Shown piece by piece: positions 9,324-17,924 of a stretch of 64,000 nt of DNA. Origin of the DNA: UBA1672 sp965263215. Its GTDB lineage: Bacteria > Pseudomonadota > Alphaproteobacteria > Micavibrionales > Micavibrionaceae. The stretch covers positions 1 to 64,000 of the forward strand of contig OZ253663.1 in NCBI GenBank assembly GCA_965263215.1. Direction: 5' to 3'. The notes under the pieces were generated by a model that saw only the letters and a list, made by a program, of their open reading frames with translations, was not told the origin of the DNA and made no database searches. A program made the position numbers and the translations under genes. Within the stretch, counting starts at the first letter, position 1. Each line of letters opens with the position of its first letter.

Positions 9324-10028
9324 TTATTTATTCGGGCTATTAAATAATTTGGGGGGCTTTTTCATTTTTATAGTCGTGCTCTTCTTACTAGATGCAGACT
9401 TGTTGTAAATTGATTTTTTGCCACTCGCCTTGGAAGACGTATAAGTGTTCTTTTTACTACTGCTATAGCTCTTATAATTTTTACCGCCATTAAGCACATA
9501 TTCTTTTTTCTTTTGTTTCTCTAGCTCTTCAGCCTTCTTAAGTGCCTCATATTCGGCAAGTTCTTTTTGATAAGATTGCTCGGCTTTGACTTGTGCGACT
9601 TGCACTTCCTTCAACATGTTTGCCATGTGTGCGGCTGTTTTTTGGCGCGTTTCATATTCAACCTGAAGCGCGTTATCAATATCTGCCTGACGATTCTGAA
9701 CCGCAGAATCAGACATATACTTCCAGAGGTCGGAGGGGTGCTGCCCGCTATATTTTACCTTCTTATAGCTTTCAATCGTGGATTTTATACCACCGCCAAC
9801 ATGCGAACTGTATGACTGCTGTGCTTGACGATTGTATAATGTGATTCCGCCCTTGGCCGTAGGTGATGATTTAGATTTATTGTAATAATAAACCTTTCCA
9901 CCATCCTTGCTATTACTACCCTTTTTCTGTGAATTCCATAGCTCAGTCGCGTGCAGTCCTGTGAAAGGAAGCGCGGTGGTAAACGTCAATACCAAAGCCA
10001 AAAATGTGCATAAAATCGGATGTTTCAT
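9324..10028 (-). CDS. Secreted Lys/Ser/Tyr-rich protein of unknown function
   Basis: I choose the ATG at 10028 because it begins a clear Sec signal peptide (MKHPILCTFLALVLTF..., cleavage probably after LHA, residue 27). The longer in-frame start at 10088 would bury this signal. The mature part is about 207 residues: Lys/Ser/Tyr-rich ends (KVYYYNKSKSS and a C-terminal run of KKS repeats) and a central alpha-helical coiled-coil-like stretch (QVAQVKAEQSYQKELAEYEALKKAEELEKQKKK). No known domain is recognised. The basic, tyrosine-rich composition suggests binding to nucleic acid, polysaccharide or cell wall, but no function is assigned. It has its own terminator. Confidence 0.65.
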   Translation of the reverse strand: MKHPILCTFLALVLTFTTALPFTGLHATELWNSQKKGSNSKDGGKVYYYNKSKSSPTAKGGITLYNRQAQQSYSSHVGGGIKSTIESYKKVKYSGQHPSDLWKYMSDSAVQNRQADIDNALQVEYETRQKTAAHMANMLKEVQVAQVKAEQSYQKELAEYEALKKAEELEKQKKKEYVLNGGKNYKSYSSSKKNTYTSSKASGKKSIYNKSASSKKSTTIKMKKPPKLFNSPNK

Positions 10029-10237
10029 CTCAAAATCACCAAAAAATTTAATATTCATCAAGGATAGTTTAACAGCTATTGCCATCACTATGCAAAATAG
10101 AAATGTGAATTCTTTGTGACGATGCCCTAAAATTAAGCGATTTTTAAGATTTTGCGGTAATTATTAACATACTTATGGAAAACAAACTGTAAGCACTAAG
10201 CCCTATGCTTAATTAGGGTGACTTTTGGAGTAAGAGT

Positions 10238-10897
10238 ATGCTGATTAATGTTAAAGAATTTCTTGAACATGCCGACATGCAGGAATCCCTGTATCCCGGA
10301 AAACGAATCGTAAAGCCATGTAAACAAATAGGACAATACAAAAATCACTGTGTTGTCGTCGATTGGCGCGATCCTGATACTATCAACATCGATATAAGAC
10401 CGGGCCTAAGCGGTAAGTTGCTTGCGCCTGAAGTGGTCAAACAATATCCCGTATGTTTTCAAATGCCCACCAATGTCAAAATTAAGGTCGTCAGCGACAA
10501 TGACGATAAAGACGAGGATGAGGAAAAGGGATCGAAGGGTAAAAGCGGCGGTGGCGGTAAAAAGCCCGCGAAAAAGAAGCTCGAAGATATAGAGGTTATC
10601 GCCGCGCGTTTCGGCGATAGCGCAGAGGGTAAAATCCCCCTACTCGGCGAAATCAAAGAGATGATGGTCATGGGCGTAGAGATCGCGAAGGAAGCTTTTT
10701 CAAACGCCTTTGCCGAACTTACCCATCAGATAAGCCATGCCAAAATATCAGCAACCGAAATATTGGCAAAAGCCGCCGATATGGTGACGCGCGTACAACC
10801 ACCAAGCTTTATGAAACCGACAGGTGGTGAAACCACGCAATATGAATATGATCGGGACAAGAACGCCAATATAGGCTTTAGGATGAGTTTTAATTAA
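10238..10897 (+). CDS. Protein of unknown function with acidic-then-basic linker
   Basis: 219 residues with no recognised domain. The first 85 residues form a compact segment. An acidic stretch (DNDDKDEDEE) and a basic Gly/Lys-rich stretch (KGSKGKSGGGGKKPAKKK) follow at about residues 87-115, then a helical C-terminal part. There is no signal peptide or membrane segment. A Shine-Dalgarno-like TGGAGTAAG sits upstream of the ATG. It is monocistronic, with a strong terminator immediately after it. Such charged linkers are common in nucleic-acid-associated proteins, but nothing here proves that. Confidence 0.6.
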   Translation: MLINVKEFLEHADMQESLYPGKRIVKPCKQIGQYKNHCVVVDWRDPDTINIDIRPGLSGKLLAPEVVKQYPVCFQMPTNVKIKVVSDNDDKDEDEEKGSKGKSGGGGKKPAKKKLEDIEVIAARFGDSAEGKIPLLGEIKEMMVMGVEIAKEAFSNAFAELTHQISHAKISATEILAKAADMVTRVQPPSFMKPTGGETTQYEYDRDKNANIGFRMSFN

Positions 10898-10920
10898 CTA
10901 TTCTCAACAAACGATTTTTC

Positions 10921-10952
10921 AAAAGGGCCGCACATTCGCGGCCTTTTATTTT
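10921..10952 (+). terminator. Rho-independent terminator
   Basis: The GC-rich arms AAAAGGGCCGC and GCGGCCTTTT enclose a 6-nt loop and are followed by TATTTT. It lies 24 bp after the stop of the unknown gene at 10238-10897 and upstream of the rhomboid gene. Confidence 0.8.
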
Positions 10953-11020
10953 GCATTTCAGTGGACTGTCATTCATCAGATTATTATAGTCGCAAATAAC
11001 GATAAGGGCAGATATTCAAC

Positions 11021-11860
11021 ATGAGCGACAAAGACAATAAAAACAACGAAGAAAAGGTCATTCGATTTCCCGAAAAAGGCGAACGTGCACAAATCACTAA
11101 GCGTAAAAAACGTGAAGAGAAAGCGGCCGCACAAGAACAGGAAAGATTAGAGGAAGAATATCGTCTTCAATATCAAAAAGAGCGCGCAGCGCGGGCACGC
11201 ATGCAAAGTAAAATCGCGCAAAGCAGTGCCTCGGGGAAACAGAGCTTTATAAACTGGGATCGCATCCCCCCATTCACACGCGCCGCCATTGGTGTTTTTC
11301 TGATTGTCCATATCATCATTTCATTCGCAATCAGCAACGAACAGAATTTCTACATTATCCAAAACTTTGGCTTTGTTCCCGCCTACTACACTGGAAACCT
11401 GCCATGGCAATGGGGCGCCCTGCTTGGCCCGTTTACAACATTGTTCCTGCATGGCGGCTGGATGCATGTTTTGGTGAACAGCGTCATGATGATGGCAATG
11501 GGCGTTTTCTTTGAACGACAATTTGGCGCAAAGCGAACCTTCATATTCTTCTTACTGTGCGGTATGGCCGGTAATCTTATCTACTTTGTCCTTAACCCTA
11601 CCCTTACCACGCCCGTGGTTGGTGCATCCGGTGCGATTAGTGGTCTGTTCGGCGCGACAATGATGATGATGACAAGCAGCGGTATGGCCGGTCCCGAAGC
11701 GCAAAAGCGCGGGCCTATGCCATTTATCTTGCTATGGATTACCATTATTGTTGTGTTCGGTATGATGAGCGCAGACACGGCGTGGCAATCTCACCTTGGT
11801 GGATTTCTTGGCGGCATCGGTCTGTTTCAGATGTGGCGCAAAGGCAAAATTCGTTTCTAA
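11021..11860 (+). CDS. Rhomboid-family intramembrane serine protease
   Basis: 279-residue polytopic protease that cleaves transmembrane substrates within the inner membrane. The catalytic dyad is visible: Ser203 in GASGAISG (GxSG motif) and His258 in AWQSHLGGFLGG. The HGGWMHVLVNSVMM stretch before it matches the family's conserved His/Asn region. An unusual 80-residue charged, coiled-coil-like N-terminal extension (KRKKREEKAAAQEQERLEEEY...) lies on the cytoplasmic side before the first membrane segment. Substrates are unknown. It is convergent with hemY, with a gap of only 2 bp. Confidence 0.9.
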   Translation: MSDKDNKNNEEKVIRFPEKGERAQITKRKKREEKAAAQEQERLEEEYRLQYQKERAARARMQSKIAQSSASGKQSFINWDRIPPFTRAAIGVFLIVHIIISFAISNEQNFYIIQNFGFVPAYYTGNLPWQWGALLGPFTTLFLHGGWMHVLVNSVMMMAMGVFFERQFGAKRTFIFFLLCGMAGNLIYFVLNPTLTTPVVGASGAISGLFGATMMMMTSSGMAGPEAQKRGPMPFILLWITIIVVFGMMSADTAWQSHLGGFLGGIGLFQMWRKGKIRF

Positions 11861-11862
11861 AT

Positions 11863-13230
11863 CTACTTTGATGATTCCAATAACGGCGCGGTCATGTGGT
11901 ATGGCGCGTTCAACAATGACGAATGTACGGAGCGCCCCTGCGGGAAGTCCCATATAATCGTGTTGAACAATCCCTGATCGGAAATCGGCGACCATTCATC
12001 ATATATGCGGCCTGTTTCAGAACAAATCCATACACGCTCACGCGGGGCGTCTGCTGCTTTTTCTAACCACGAACGAACCTCAGCATCGTCATGAGTTGCG
12101 CGCTCCTCCAATCTCGCCCAAAGCTTATAAAGAGACACATTTGGTCTAATGGTTTCGGCTTTTTCAAGATGCTTGCGCGCCTCGCCCCATAATCCTTCTT
12201 GGATCATAACATTGGCCAAGGCCTGTAATCCCTCAACGCTTTCCGTGTTGTAACTCAACAGCTTTTCAAACCATCGTACACGCGCCATCGGATCATTATC
12301 TTTCGGTGGCTGATAAGCCTCAGCCCATAATGCCACCAATCCGGGGTGCGGGTTGCGTTTCCACGCCTTCTCAACCAGTGACACCGCGGCCTTTTGTTTG
12401 CCGCGCTCAATATACATACGCCCTAAACGCAATGCCGTGGGTAGAAAATTCTTATCGAACTTATAGGCCTTATTTAAAGCACGGAAGAAAAACTCCTCCT
12501 GCCCAAGCTGTTTAAACTCTTCTGCCTCCGCTAATAACATTGCGACACGGTCGCTCTGGGCTTTATTAACGGCAATCGCGCCTGCCTTTTCCGCGCGATA
12601 TAAAATTTTCTTCGCCGAATCCCAATTCCGCGCCTTGATCTCAAGGTCGTAAACAATACATAAAATCCATCCCTGTTTTGGGTAGTCTTCCAATGCACGA
12701 TGACCAAGCTCTAGCGCGCTTTTATAGTCACCATTATCAAGAGCCGATTGTAAAAGGCCGCGCACTCCCATAAAGGCCGAATCTTTATTATCCATCAACG
12801 CAATAAACGCGCGGGACGCTTCTAGCTCGTCCCCCTTCAACCTTGCCGCCTGCGCCTCCAGTAAGGTTGGCAACGGGTTGTCATTACTTAAAAATGCACG
12901 CGCCCTGTGCGCTTGATAGGATGCGCTTTTTGCATCCCCCGCAGCAACGGCAGTCAAACCGATTGTTAAGGCCTTAAAGCCCTTATCCTTGTTCGTCATA
13001 TCGCGATAACGCACAAGAGTCTTAGGCATATCCAGCGCGCCCTTCACCATTGAGAATATCACAATACCCGCAACCACCAGAACCAATAGAGCAAACAGGA
13101 AGAATCCGATATGAATCGTCATATCATATTCAAGCCAAACAATTTGAATTGTCCCAGGATGTTCTGCAATCCATACGACTGCCGCCACAACAATACTAAT
13201 TTTGACAAGTGTCCATAGTGCGCGAATCAT
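11863..13230 (-). CDS. hemY: HemY-type tetratricopeptide membrane protein
   Basis: 455 residues. Two N-terminal membrane segments (about residues 8-24 and 40-63) form the HemY_N region, with IQIVWLEYDMTIHIGFFLF matching the family. A long helical TPR-like part follows. The C-terminus is truncated relative to no obvious feature. Alphaproteobacterial HemY-like proteins lie at the end of the haem-biosynthesis block (hemC-hemD-mitofilin-hemY), as here. The exact biochemical role is unclear; it is not the protoporphyrinogen oxidase also called HemY. Confidence 0.85.
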   Translation of the reverse strand: MIRALWTLVKISIVVAAVVWIAEHPGTIQIVWLEYDMTIHIGFFLFALLVLVVAGIVIFSMVKGALDMPKTLVRYRDMTNKDKGFKALTIGLTAVAAGDAKSASYQAHRARAFLSNDNPLPTLLEAQAARLKGDELEASRAFIALMDNKDSAFMGVRGLLQSALDNGDYKSALELGHRALEDYPKQGWILCIVYDLEIKARNWDSAKKILYRAEKAGAIAVNKAQSDRVAMLLAEAEEFKQLGQEEFFFRALNKAYKFDKNFLPTALRLGRMYIERGKQKAAVSLVEKAWKRNPHPGLVALWAEAYQPPKDNDPMARVRWFEKLLSYNTESVEGLQALANVMIQEGLWGEARKHLEKAETIRPNVSLYKLWARLEERATHDDAEVRSWLEKAADAPRERVWICSETGRIYDEWSPISDQGLFNTIIWDFPQGRSVHSSLLNAPYHMTAPLLESSK

Positions 13231-13296
13231 AACTTTCCTTTTCCTAAAGGGTTCGTGTTGTTTTGATAGTTACCGGAGATGAATAGACCCTCGTCT

Positions 13297-14925
13297 CTAG
13301 CGGCTGCCTGCCTGATGTTTTTTCAAAATTTTCTCACCGCCCAAAAGGCCCGGTCCAAAATTCATTTCAATCGCTTCTTCAATAAGATTATCAAGCTTGC
13401 GTGAGCTAATAAGCTTTTCAACCTCTTTGATCCACGGACGAATAGGCTCAAGTTCGGGTGCTCTCAATTCACGGCGCAACAAGTTAAGCGCTTCTTCCCA
13501 ACTGTCATTGTCAATTAGGTTTTCCGCTTCGTTCAATGTTGCCTGTGTTTCAGTCCCTGTGATTAATTCGCCGTCTTTTTCAACTTTGATCACTTCGTTA
13601 AATTTCGCCGAGACTTTCTCACTGATGGATACATCTTCACCGCGTAATGATGCCGCAACAGCATCCCCTGCGATTGTTTGAAACTCCACACGTAATCCAC
13701 CGGCAGATAAGATTCCGTTTTTGGCATGCGGACCAAGATCTTCTATCGAATTGTAAAGCTTGGTATTATCCTTGCCGACCATATTCTTGAGCAATTCCAG
13801 ATCACCTTCAAAATCCTCATCACCTCTGTTCAGGGCAGAACGCACCTGTGTCATCGCGAGCAACATCGCCGCGGCCTTTAATTCCGTTCCCGGAACATTA
13901 TCAAGCGTTTGTTGCAATGATTTATTTTTTTCGCGTGCTGCGGCAATCAACGCATTTGTTTTCGACTCATCCTGCTCGGCACCGTCCTCGGAATTCGCAA
14001 AAATCGGCAACAATGCTTCAACGGAATTATCGAGTACTTTTTGCCCCATGAAATTACCACGCATTTCATCAAAGCGATCTTTAAGGGCATAAATACCATT
14101 TTCACCGGATATCTCGGAAACATAACTTTGCAACTGCGTCACGCGTTCAGTTAAACCGGACTCTGTCGTTAAGTCATTCGAAAGCGTTTTTACGGATTCA
14201 ACCGTTTTGCTAACTGATTGCTTCGCTTCCACCGCTTGCTGCTTAAGTTGCTCCAACTCCTCAGACCAGTTTTCAGGTACCAAACCTTTGAAAGAAGACT
14301 GATCCTGCTTTAATTGTGATAACTCACCCTCAAGTTCAGCCAAGCGTGCTTCACGCTTTTCGATTTGTTCGTATTTAGGCTTCATTATGCCAATAACGGC
14401 GGCCAATACGACAAGAATAACAACGGCGGCTACGATCGCACTGCGTTTCATCGCACGATTTTGTATTTGTACAGCCAACTCCGTGTAATCTTCATTCGCA
14501 GGCTTTGGCTGCGCCGTCTTTACAGACGCCTTGGATACAAAATCATCTTCCTTCTTCGCGACGGCTTGATCTTCTGATTTCTCAGGTACGGGCACATCCT
14601 CGACTATCTCTGCGACGATTTCTTCTACATTATCATGCGCATCAGAAGAATCCTCAGTACTTGCCTCAACCGCGACATCATTTGTCTCAGCATCCTCAAC
14701 AACAGGTGCCGCAGATTCCCCAAGCAATTCAGAAATCTCTATATTATGCTCATTCGCAGCGTCAATAATCATAGCTCTGCGCGTTCCGGGAATCACACCA
14801 CGCTTTTTCCATCCCTGAATAGTCGTCACAGCAACATTTGTCTTTGATGACATGGGGCGTATTCCGCCAAACTTTTCTATAATCTCTGCCGCATTTTCGA
14901 TCGGCTGCTTTCCCGATTTGCTCAT
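13297..14925 (-). CDS. Mitofilin-like (COG4223-type) membrane protein with N-terminal HTH-like domain
   Basis: 542 residues. Residues 1-70 look like a small helix-turn-helix module of the carph-isopro/YdaS-like type (SKTNVAVTTIQGWKKRGVIPG). An acidic Glu/Asp/Val-rich linker follows, then one membrane segment near residues 163-183 (SAIVAAVVILVVLAAVIGI), a coiled coil (residues 190-300) and a helical C-terminal domain. Alphaproteobacterial mitofilin homologues lie between hemD and hemY, anchor in the inner membrane and are thought to shape membranes. A DNA-binding-type module on the cytoplasmic side is unexpected. An AGAGG ribosome-binding site precedes the ATG at 14925. Confidence 0.75.
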   Translation of the reverse strand: MSKSGKQPIENAAEIIEKFGGIRPMSSKTNVAVTTIQGWKKRGVIPGTRRAMIIDAANEHNIEISELLGESAAPVVEDAETNDVAVEASTEDSSDAHDNVEEIVAEIVEDVPVPEKSEDQAVAKKEDDFVSKASVKTAQPKPANEDYTELAVQIQNRAMKRSAIVAAVVILVVLAAVIGIMKPKYEQIEKREARLAELEGELSQLKQDQSSFKGLVPENWSEELEQLKQQAVEAKQSVSKTVESVKTLSNDLTTESGLTERVTQLQSYVSEISGENGIYALKDRFDEMRGNFMGQKVLDNSVEALLPIFANSEDGAEQDESKTNALIAAAREKNKSLQQTLDNVPGTELKAAAMLLAMTQVRSALNRGDEDFEGDLELLKNMVGKDNTKLYNSIEDLGPHAKNGILSAGGLRVEFQTIAGDAVAASLRGEDVSISEKVSAKFNEVIKVEKDGELITGTETQATLNEAENLIDNDSWEEALNLLRRELRAPELEPIRPWIKEVEKLISSRKLDNLIEEAIEMNFGPGLLGGEKILKKHQAGSR

Positions 14926-15049
14926 TTGATGATTCCTCTGTTTTGATACTCTTTATTCATAACACATACAGCGCAGATAAAACAAAAATGAAATACATAA
15001 TGAAAACAAAATGTACGTTTACATTACATAAGACCGTACTTGGATAATT

Positions 15050-15805
15050 TCACGAGCAATACCGATGCACGGCTTCTGCCATGGCTTTCATATCGGGCTT
15101 ATCGGAAACTATTATGTTTTCCTTTTTAAAAACGCTAGACACATACTCTAGCACGGGCCGGCTAATACATAAAATATCAATTTGATCTGCATCCACAGAA
15201 TTCTCTTTTTGCTGTTGCCGGATAAGACGTACAAACACCTCTGCTGTACGTTTGGAAAATAAGGTCACAAGACCAATGCGCTGATTGCGCAAATCATCTA
15301 AAAATGATTCTGAAAAATGATCCACCGTTTCGGCACTATAACAAATCGCTTCATCAACAATAATGTCGTTTGATTGCATTGCACTTTTAATATCAACCGA
15401 TACATCTTGCCCGCGTAAATACAAAAATCTTTGATTGCACCCTACGGATTTTAATTCATCTATCAACGGCTCCACCGTTTGGCAACATTGAGCAATATTC
15501 ACCACACCAATCGACCTCAAACTCTCTGCGGTTTTTTTACCAACACAATAGAAAGGCGTACCCAACAGGTTTGGATTTTTTTTAATTGCCGGAACCGCAT
15601 TAACGCTCGTGATGATTACACCATCATAATCAATCGTGTTCGATATCTGAAAATCTCTAATTTCTATCCGTAATAACGGCTCTAAAATAAGTCGGCCCGA
15701 TTTAATCGTAAACGGGCCCGATTTCAGGTCATGAACACCCTTTGACAAAAATTGGGCAAATTCTTGGCCTTGAACGAGTGGCCTGGTAATAACAACTCTT
15801 CTCAT
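15050..15805 (-). CDS. hemD: Uroporphyrinogen-III synthase
   Basis: 251 residues. It converts hydroxymethylbilane to uroporphyrinogen III, the branch-point step of haem, sirohaem and cobalamin synthesis. The sequence is divergent, as usual for HemD, but keeps family landmarks: the N-terminal VVITRPLVQGQEFA, the central FLYLRGQDVSVDIKSAM and the C-terminal TLFSKRTAEVFV. The ATG at 15805 (MRRVVITRP) is preferred to an in-frame start 30 bp upstream because it begins the canonical N-terminal strand and lies 8 bp after the hemC stop. The operon position directly after hemC supports the call. Confidence 0.85.
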   Translation of the reverse strand: MRRVVITRPLVQGQEFAQFLSKGVHDLKSGPFTIKSGRLILEPLLRIEIRDFQISNTIDYDGVIITSVNAVPAIKKNPNLLGTPFYCVGKKTAESLRSIGVVNIAQCCQTVEPLIDELKSVGCNQRFLYLRGQDVSVDIKSAMQSNDIIVDEAICYSAETVDHFSESFLDDLRNQRIGLVTLFSKRTAEVFVRLIRQQQKENSVDADQIDILCISRPVLEYVSSVFKKENIIVSDKPDMKAMAEAVHRYCS

Positions 15806-15812
15806 GTCATTT

Positions 15813-16778
15813 TCAGTCTTTATTGGACAAAACAAATGCGGGCACGCGCGCCTTAAGCCTTAGGCCAACAGACCGACCAAAGTGCATCGCATCTTCATCT
15901 CGCTCGATTGTAATTTGTTCTTTTTCCCGCCATGTCTTTTTTCCGTCTGGCGAAACCACACAAACATCCAGCGACAAAACCTTCCCGTCTAACGTTGCCA
16001 AAACACCAACCGGAGTGTGGCAGGTGCCGTCAAGTGCACGCAACACTGCGCGCTCACACTCAACACAAGCAACTGTTTTAATACATGAAAACTGGCCTAA
16101 AAAGGACAATTTTTGAGCATCAACCTCTCGGATCTCAATCCCCACCGCACCCTGCCCCACGGACGGCAACATATCCTCCAGATCAAGAAAGGATTGCGCC
16201 TTATCAATCATACCCAAACGGCGCAAGCCAGCCGCAGCAAGAAAGGTGGCGTCCACCTGACTGGCATTCAGCTTATCCAATCTCGTCTGTACATTCCCGC
16301 GAAAAGGCACAACCTTCAAATCAGGCCTTACACTCAAAAGAAAAGCTTCACGGCGCACGCTTGCCGTCCCCACAACAGAACCCTTTGGTAAGTCATGCAT
16401 ATTTTGCGCCTTATTGGACAAAAACACATCCCTGACATCTTCACGAGGTAGCATAAAAGGGATGGTCAAACCAGCGGGCAGAACTGTTTCCATATCCTTC
16501 ATTGAATGGACGGCGATATCAATTGCGCCTGCCAATAACGCTTCCTCAATCTCTTTCGCAAATTGTGCTTTCCCACCTTCCAGCGCCTCTAAACGCTTCT
16601 CACCATCCGCAGGACGCCAATCCCCCGAAGTCTTTATAATTCGTATAGTTACATCAATTTTTTGGCCAATATTGTCTATTTCAGACTTTACCTTATTGGC
16701 CTGCCACAACGCCAACGGGGAGCCGCGCGTTCCGATGACGATTTTCTCGGGGTATGTATATTCAGATTTGACACTCAT
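15813..16778 (-). CDS. hemC: Porphobilinogen deaminase (hydroxymethylbilane synthase)
   Basis: 321 residues, the usual length. It polymerises four porphobilinogen units into hydroxymethylbilane. Visible signatures are IGTRGSPLALWQ near the N-terminus, HSMKDMETVLP, GTASVRREAFLLS, RGNVQTRLDKL and ALDGTCHTPVG, where Cys253 carries the dipyrromethane cofactor. The ATG at 16778 is preferred to the preceding GTG codon. Its start faces that of tsaD with only 24 bp between the start codons, so the promoters must overlap the neighbouring coding sequences or the short gap. Confidence 0.95.
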   Translation of the reverse strand: MSVKSEYTYPEKIVIGTRGSPLALWQANKVKSEIDNIGQKIDVTIRIIKTSGDWRPADGEKRLEALEGGKAQFAKEIEEALLAGAIDIAVHSMKDMETVLPAGLTIPFMLPREDVRDVFLSNKAQNMHDLPKGSVVGTASVRREAFLLSVRPDLKVVPFRGNVQTRLDKLNASQVDATFLAAAGLRRLGMIDKAQSFLDLEDMLPSVGQGAVGIEIREVDAQKLSFLGQFSCIKTVACVECERAVLRALDGTCHTPVGVLATLDGKVLSLDVCVVSPDGKKTWREKEQITIERDEDAMHFGRSVGLRLKARVPAFVLSNKD

Positions 16779-16802
16779 CACTTACGGCTTTATCTCTTAC
16801 TC

Positions 16803-17885
16803 ATGATCGTTTTAGGCATTGAAACAAGCTGCGATGAAACAGCTGCTGCAGTCGTTACCGACAATAGAGAAATACGCTCTAATGTTGTGTTGAGTCAACT
16901 GGAAGAGCACAGGGTTTATGGCGGCGTTGTGCCAGAGATTGCCGCACGCGCGCATCTGGAGCACATAGACAAGGTTATAAGAGCCGCTCTGGATGATGCC
17001 GGCATAACCTTTGATGATCTTGACGGCGTCGCATCCACATGCGGCCCCGGCCTTATTGGCGGCGTGATGATTGGCATGATGAGCGCCAAAGCTATCGCCT
17101 CCATCCAGAATATCCCATTCATTGGGATCAACCATCTGGAAGGCCATGTTCTGACAGCACGCCTAACAGATGACGTTTCTTTCCCTTATCTCGTCCTGCT
17201 CGTTTCGGGCGGGCATACGCAAATCTTGGTGGCTGAAGGGTTAGGCCAATATAAACGGTGGGGTACAACGCTTGATGATGCCGCGGGCGAATGTTTTGAC
17301 AAAAGCGCAAAGCTCATGGGGCTTCCCTACCCCGGTGGCCCGAATGTAGAAAAATTCGCATCACAATGCCCCGATCCTAAAGCCGCTATTGAACGCTTTC
17401 CACTCCCCAGCCCAATGAAAGGGCGAAAGAATTGCGATTTCTCATTCTCGGGGCTAAAGACAGCTGTAAGGCTGCATGTTGATAACCTACCGGAAGGTAA
17501 ACTTGAGCGATCAGATATCATAGATTTATGCTATGCTTTTCAATCTAAAATGGCTGAAATTTTGGCCGATAGATGTAAAAACGCTGTTGAGCGCTTCTTA
17601 CAAGACTATGGTGATCAAACCCAAAACCCGACACTTGTCGTATGCGGCGGTGTTTCCGCGAACAAAATAATTGCACAAAAACTAGACGAACTGACCAATG
17701 ATTATGGTATGACGGTTAACGCGCCCCCCCTCTCTCTATCAGGCGATAACGGTGCGATGATTGCGTGGGCCGGTATTGAACGTCTGAAAGACGGACAAAA
17801 CGATACAATGGATTTCAAGGCACGCCCGCGCTGGCCTCTTGACCCAACCGCCGCGCCGCGCCATGGTGGTGGGGTAAAAGCATAA
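16803..17885 (+). CDS. tsaD: tRNA N6-adenosine threonylcarbamoyltransferase
   Basis: 360 residues. It transfers the threonylcarbamoyl group to A37 of ANN-decoding tRNAs with TsaB and TsaE. It has the Kae1/TsaD signatures GIETSCDETAAAVV at the N-terminus, the metal-binding NHLEGH (His111 and His115), LVSGGHTQI, DDAAGECFDK and the C-terminal GVSANK and LSGDNGAMIAW. The frame is open upstream, but the ATG at 16803 starts exactly at the conserved N-terminus. It is divergent from hemC, an arrangement common in alphaproteobacteria, and is followed by gpsA after 39 bp. Confidence 0.95.
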   Translation: MIVLGIETSCDETAAAVVTDNREIRSNVVLSQLEEHRVYGGVVPEIAARAHLEHIDKVIRAALDDAGITFDDLDGVASTCGPGLIGGVMIGMMSAKAIASIQNIPFIGINHLEGHVLTARLTDDVSFPYLVLLVSGGHTQILVAEGLGQYKRWGTTLDDAAGECFDKSAKLMGLPYPGGPNVEKFASQCPDPKAAIERFPLPSPMKGRKNCDFSFSGLKTAVRLHVDNLPEGKLERSDIIDLCYAFQSKMAEILADRCKNAVERFLQDYGDQTQNPTLVVCGGVSANKIIAQKLDELTNDYGMTVNAPPLSLSGDNGAMIAWAGIERLKDGQNDTMDFKARPRWPLDPTAAPRHGGGVKA

Positions 17886-17924
17886 CGATAGTAAACCAAT
17901 CAAGCAGATGTAAGGATAAACGCA

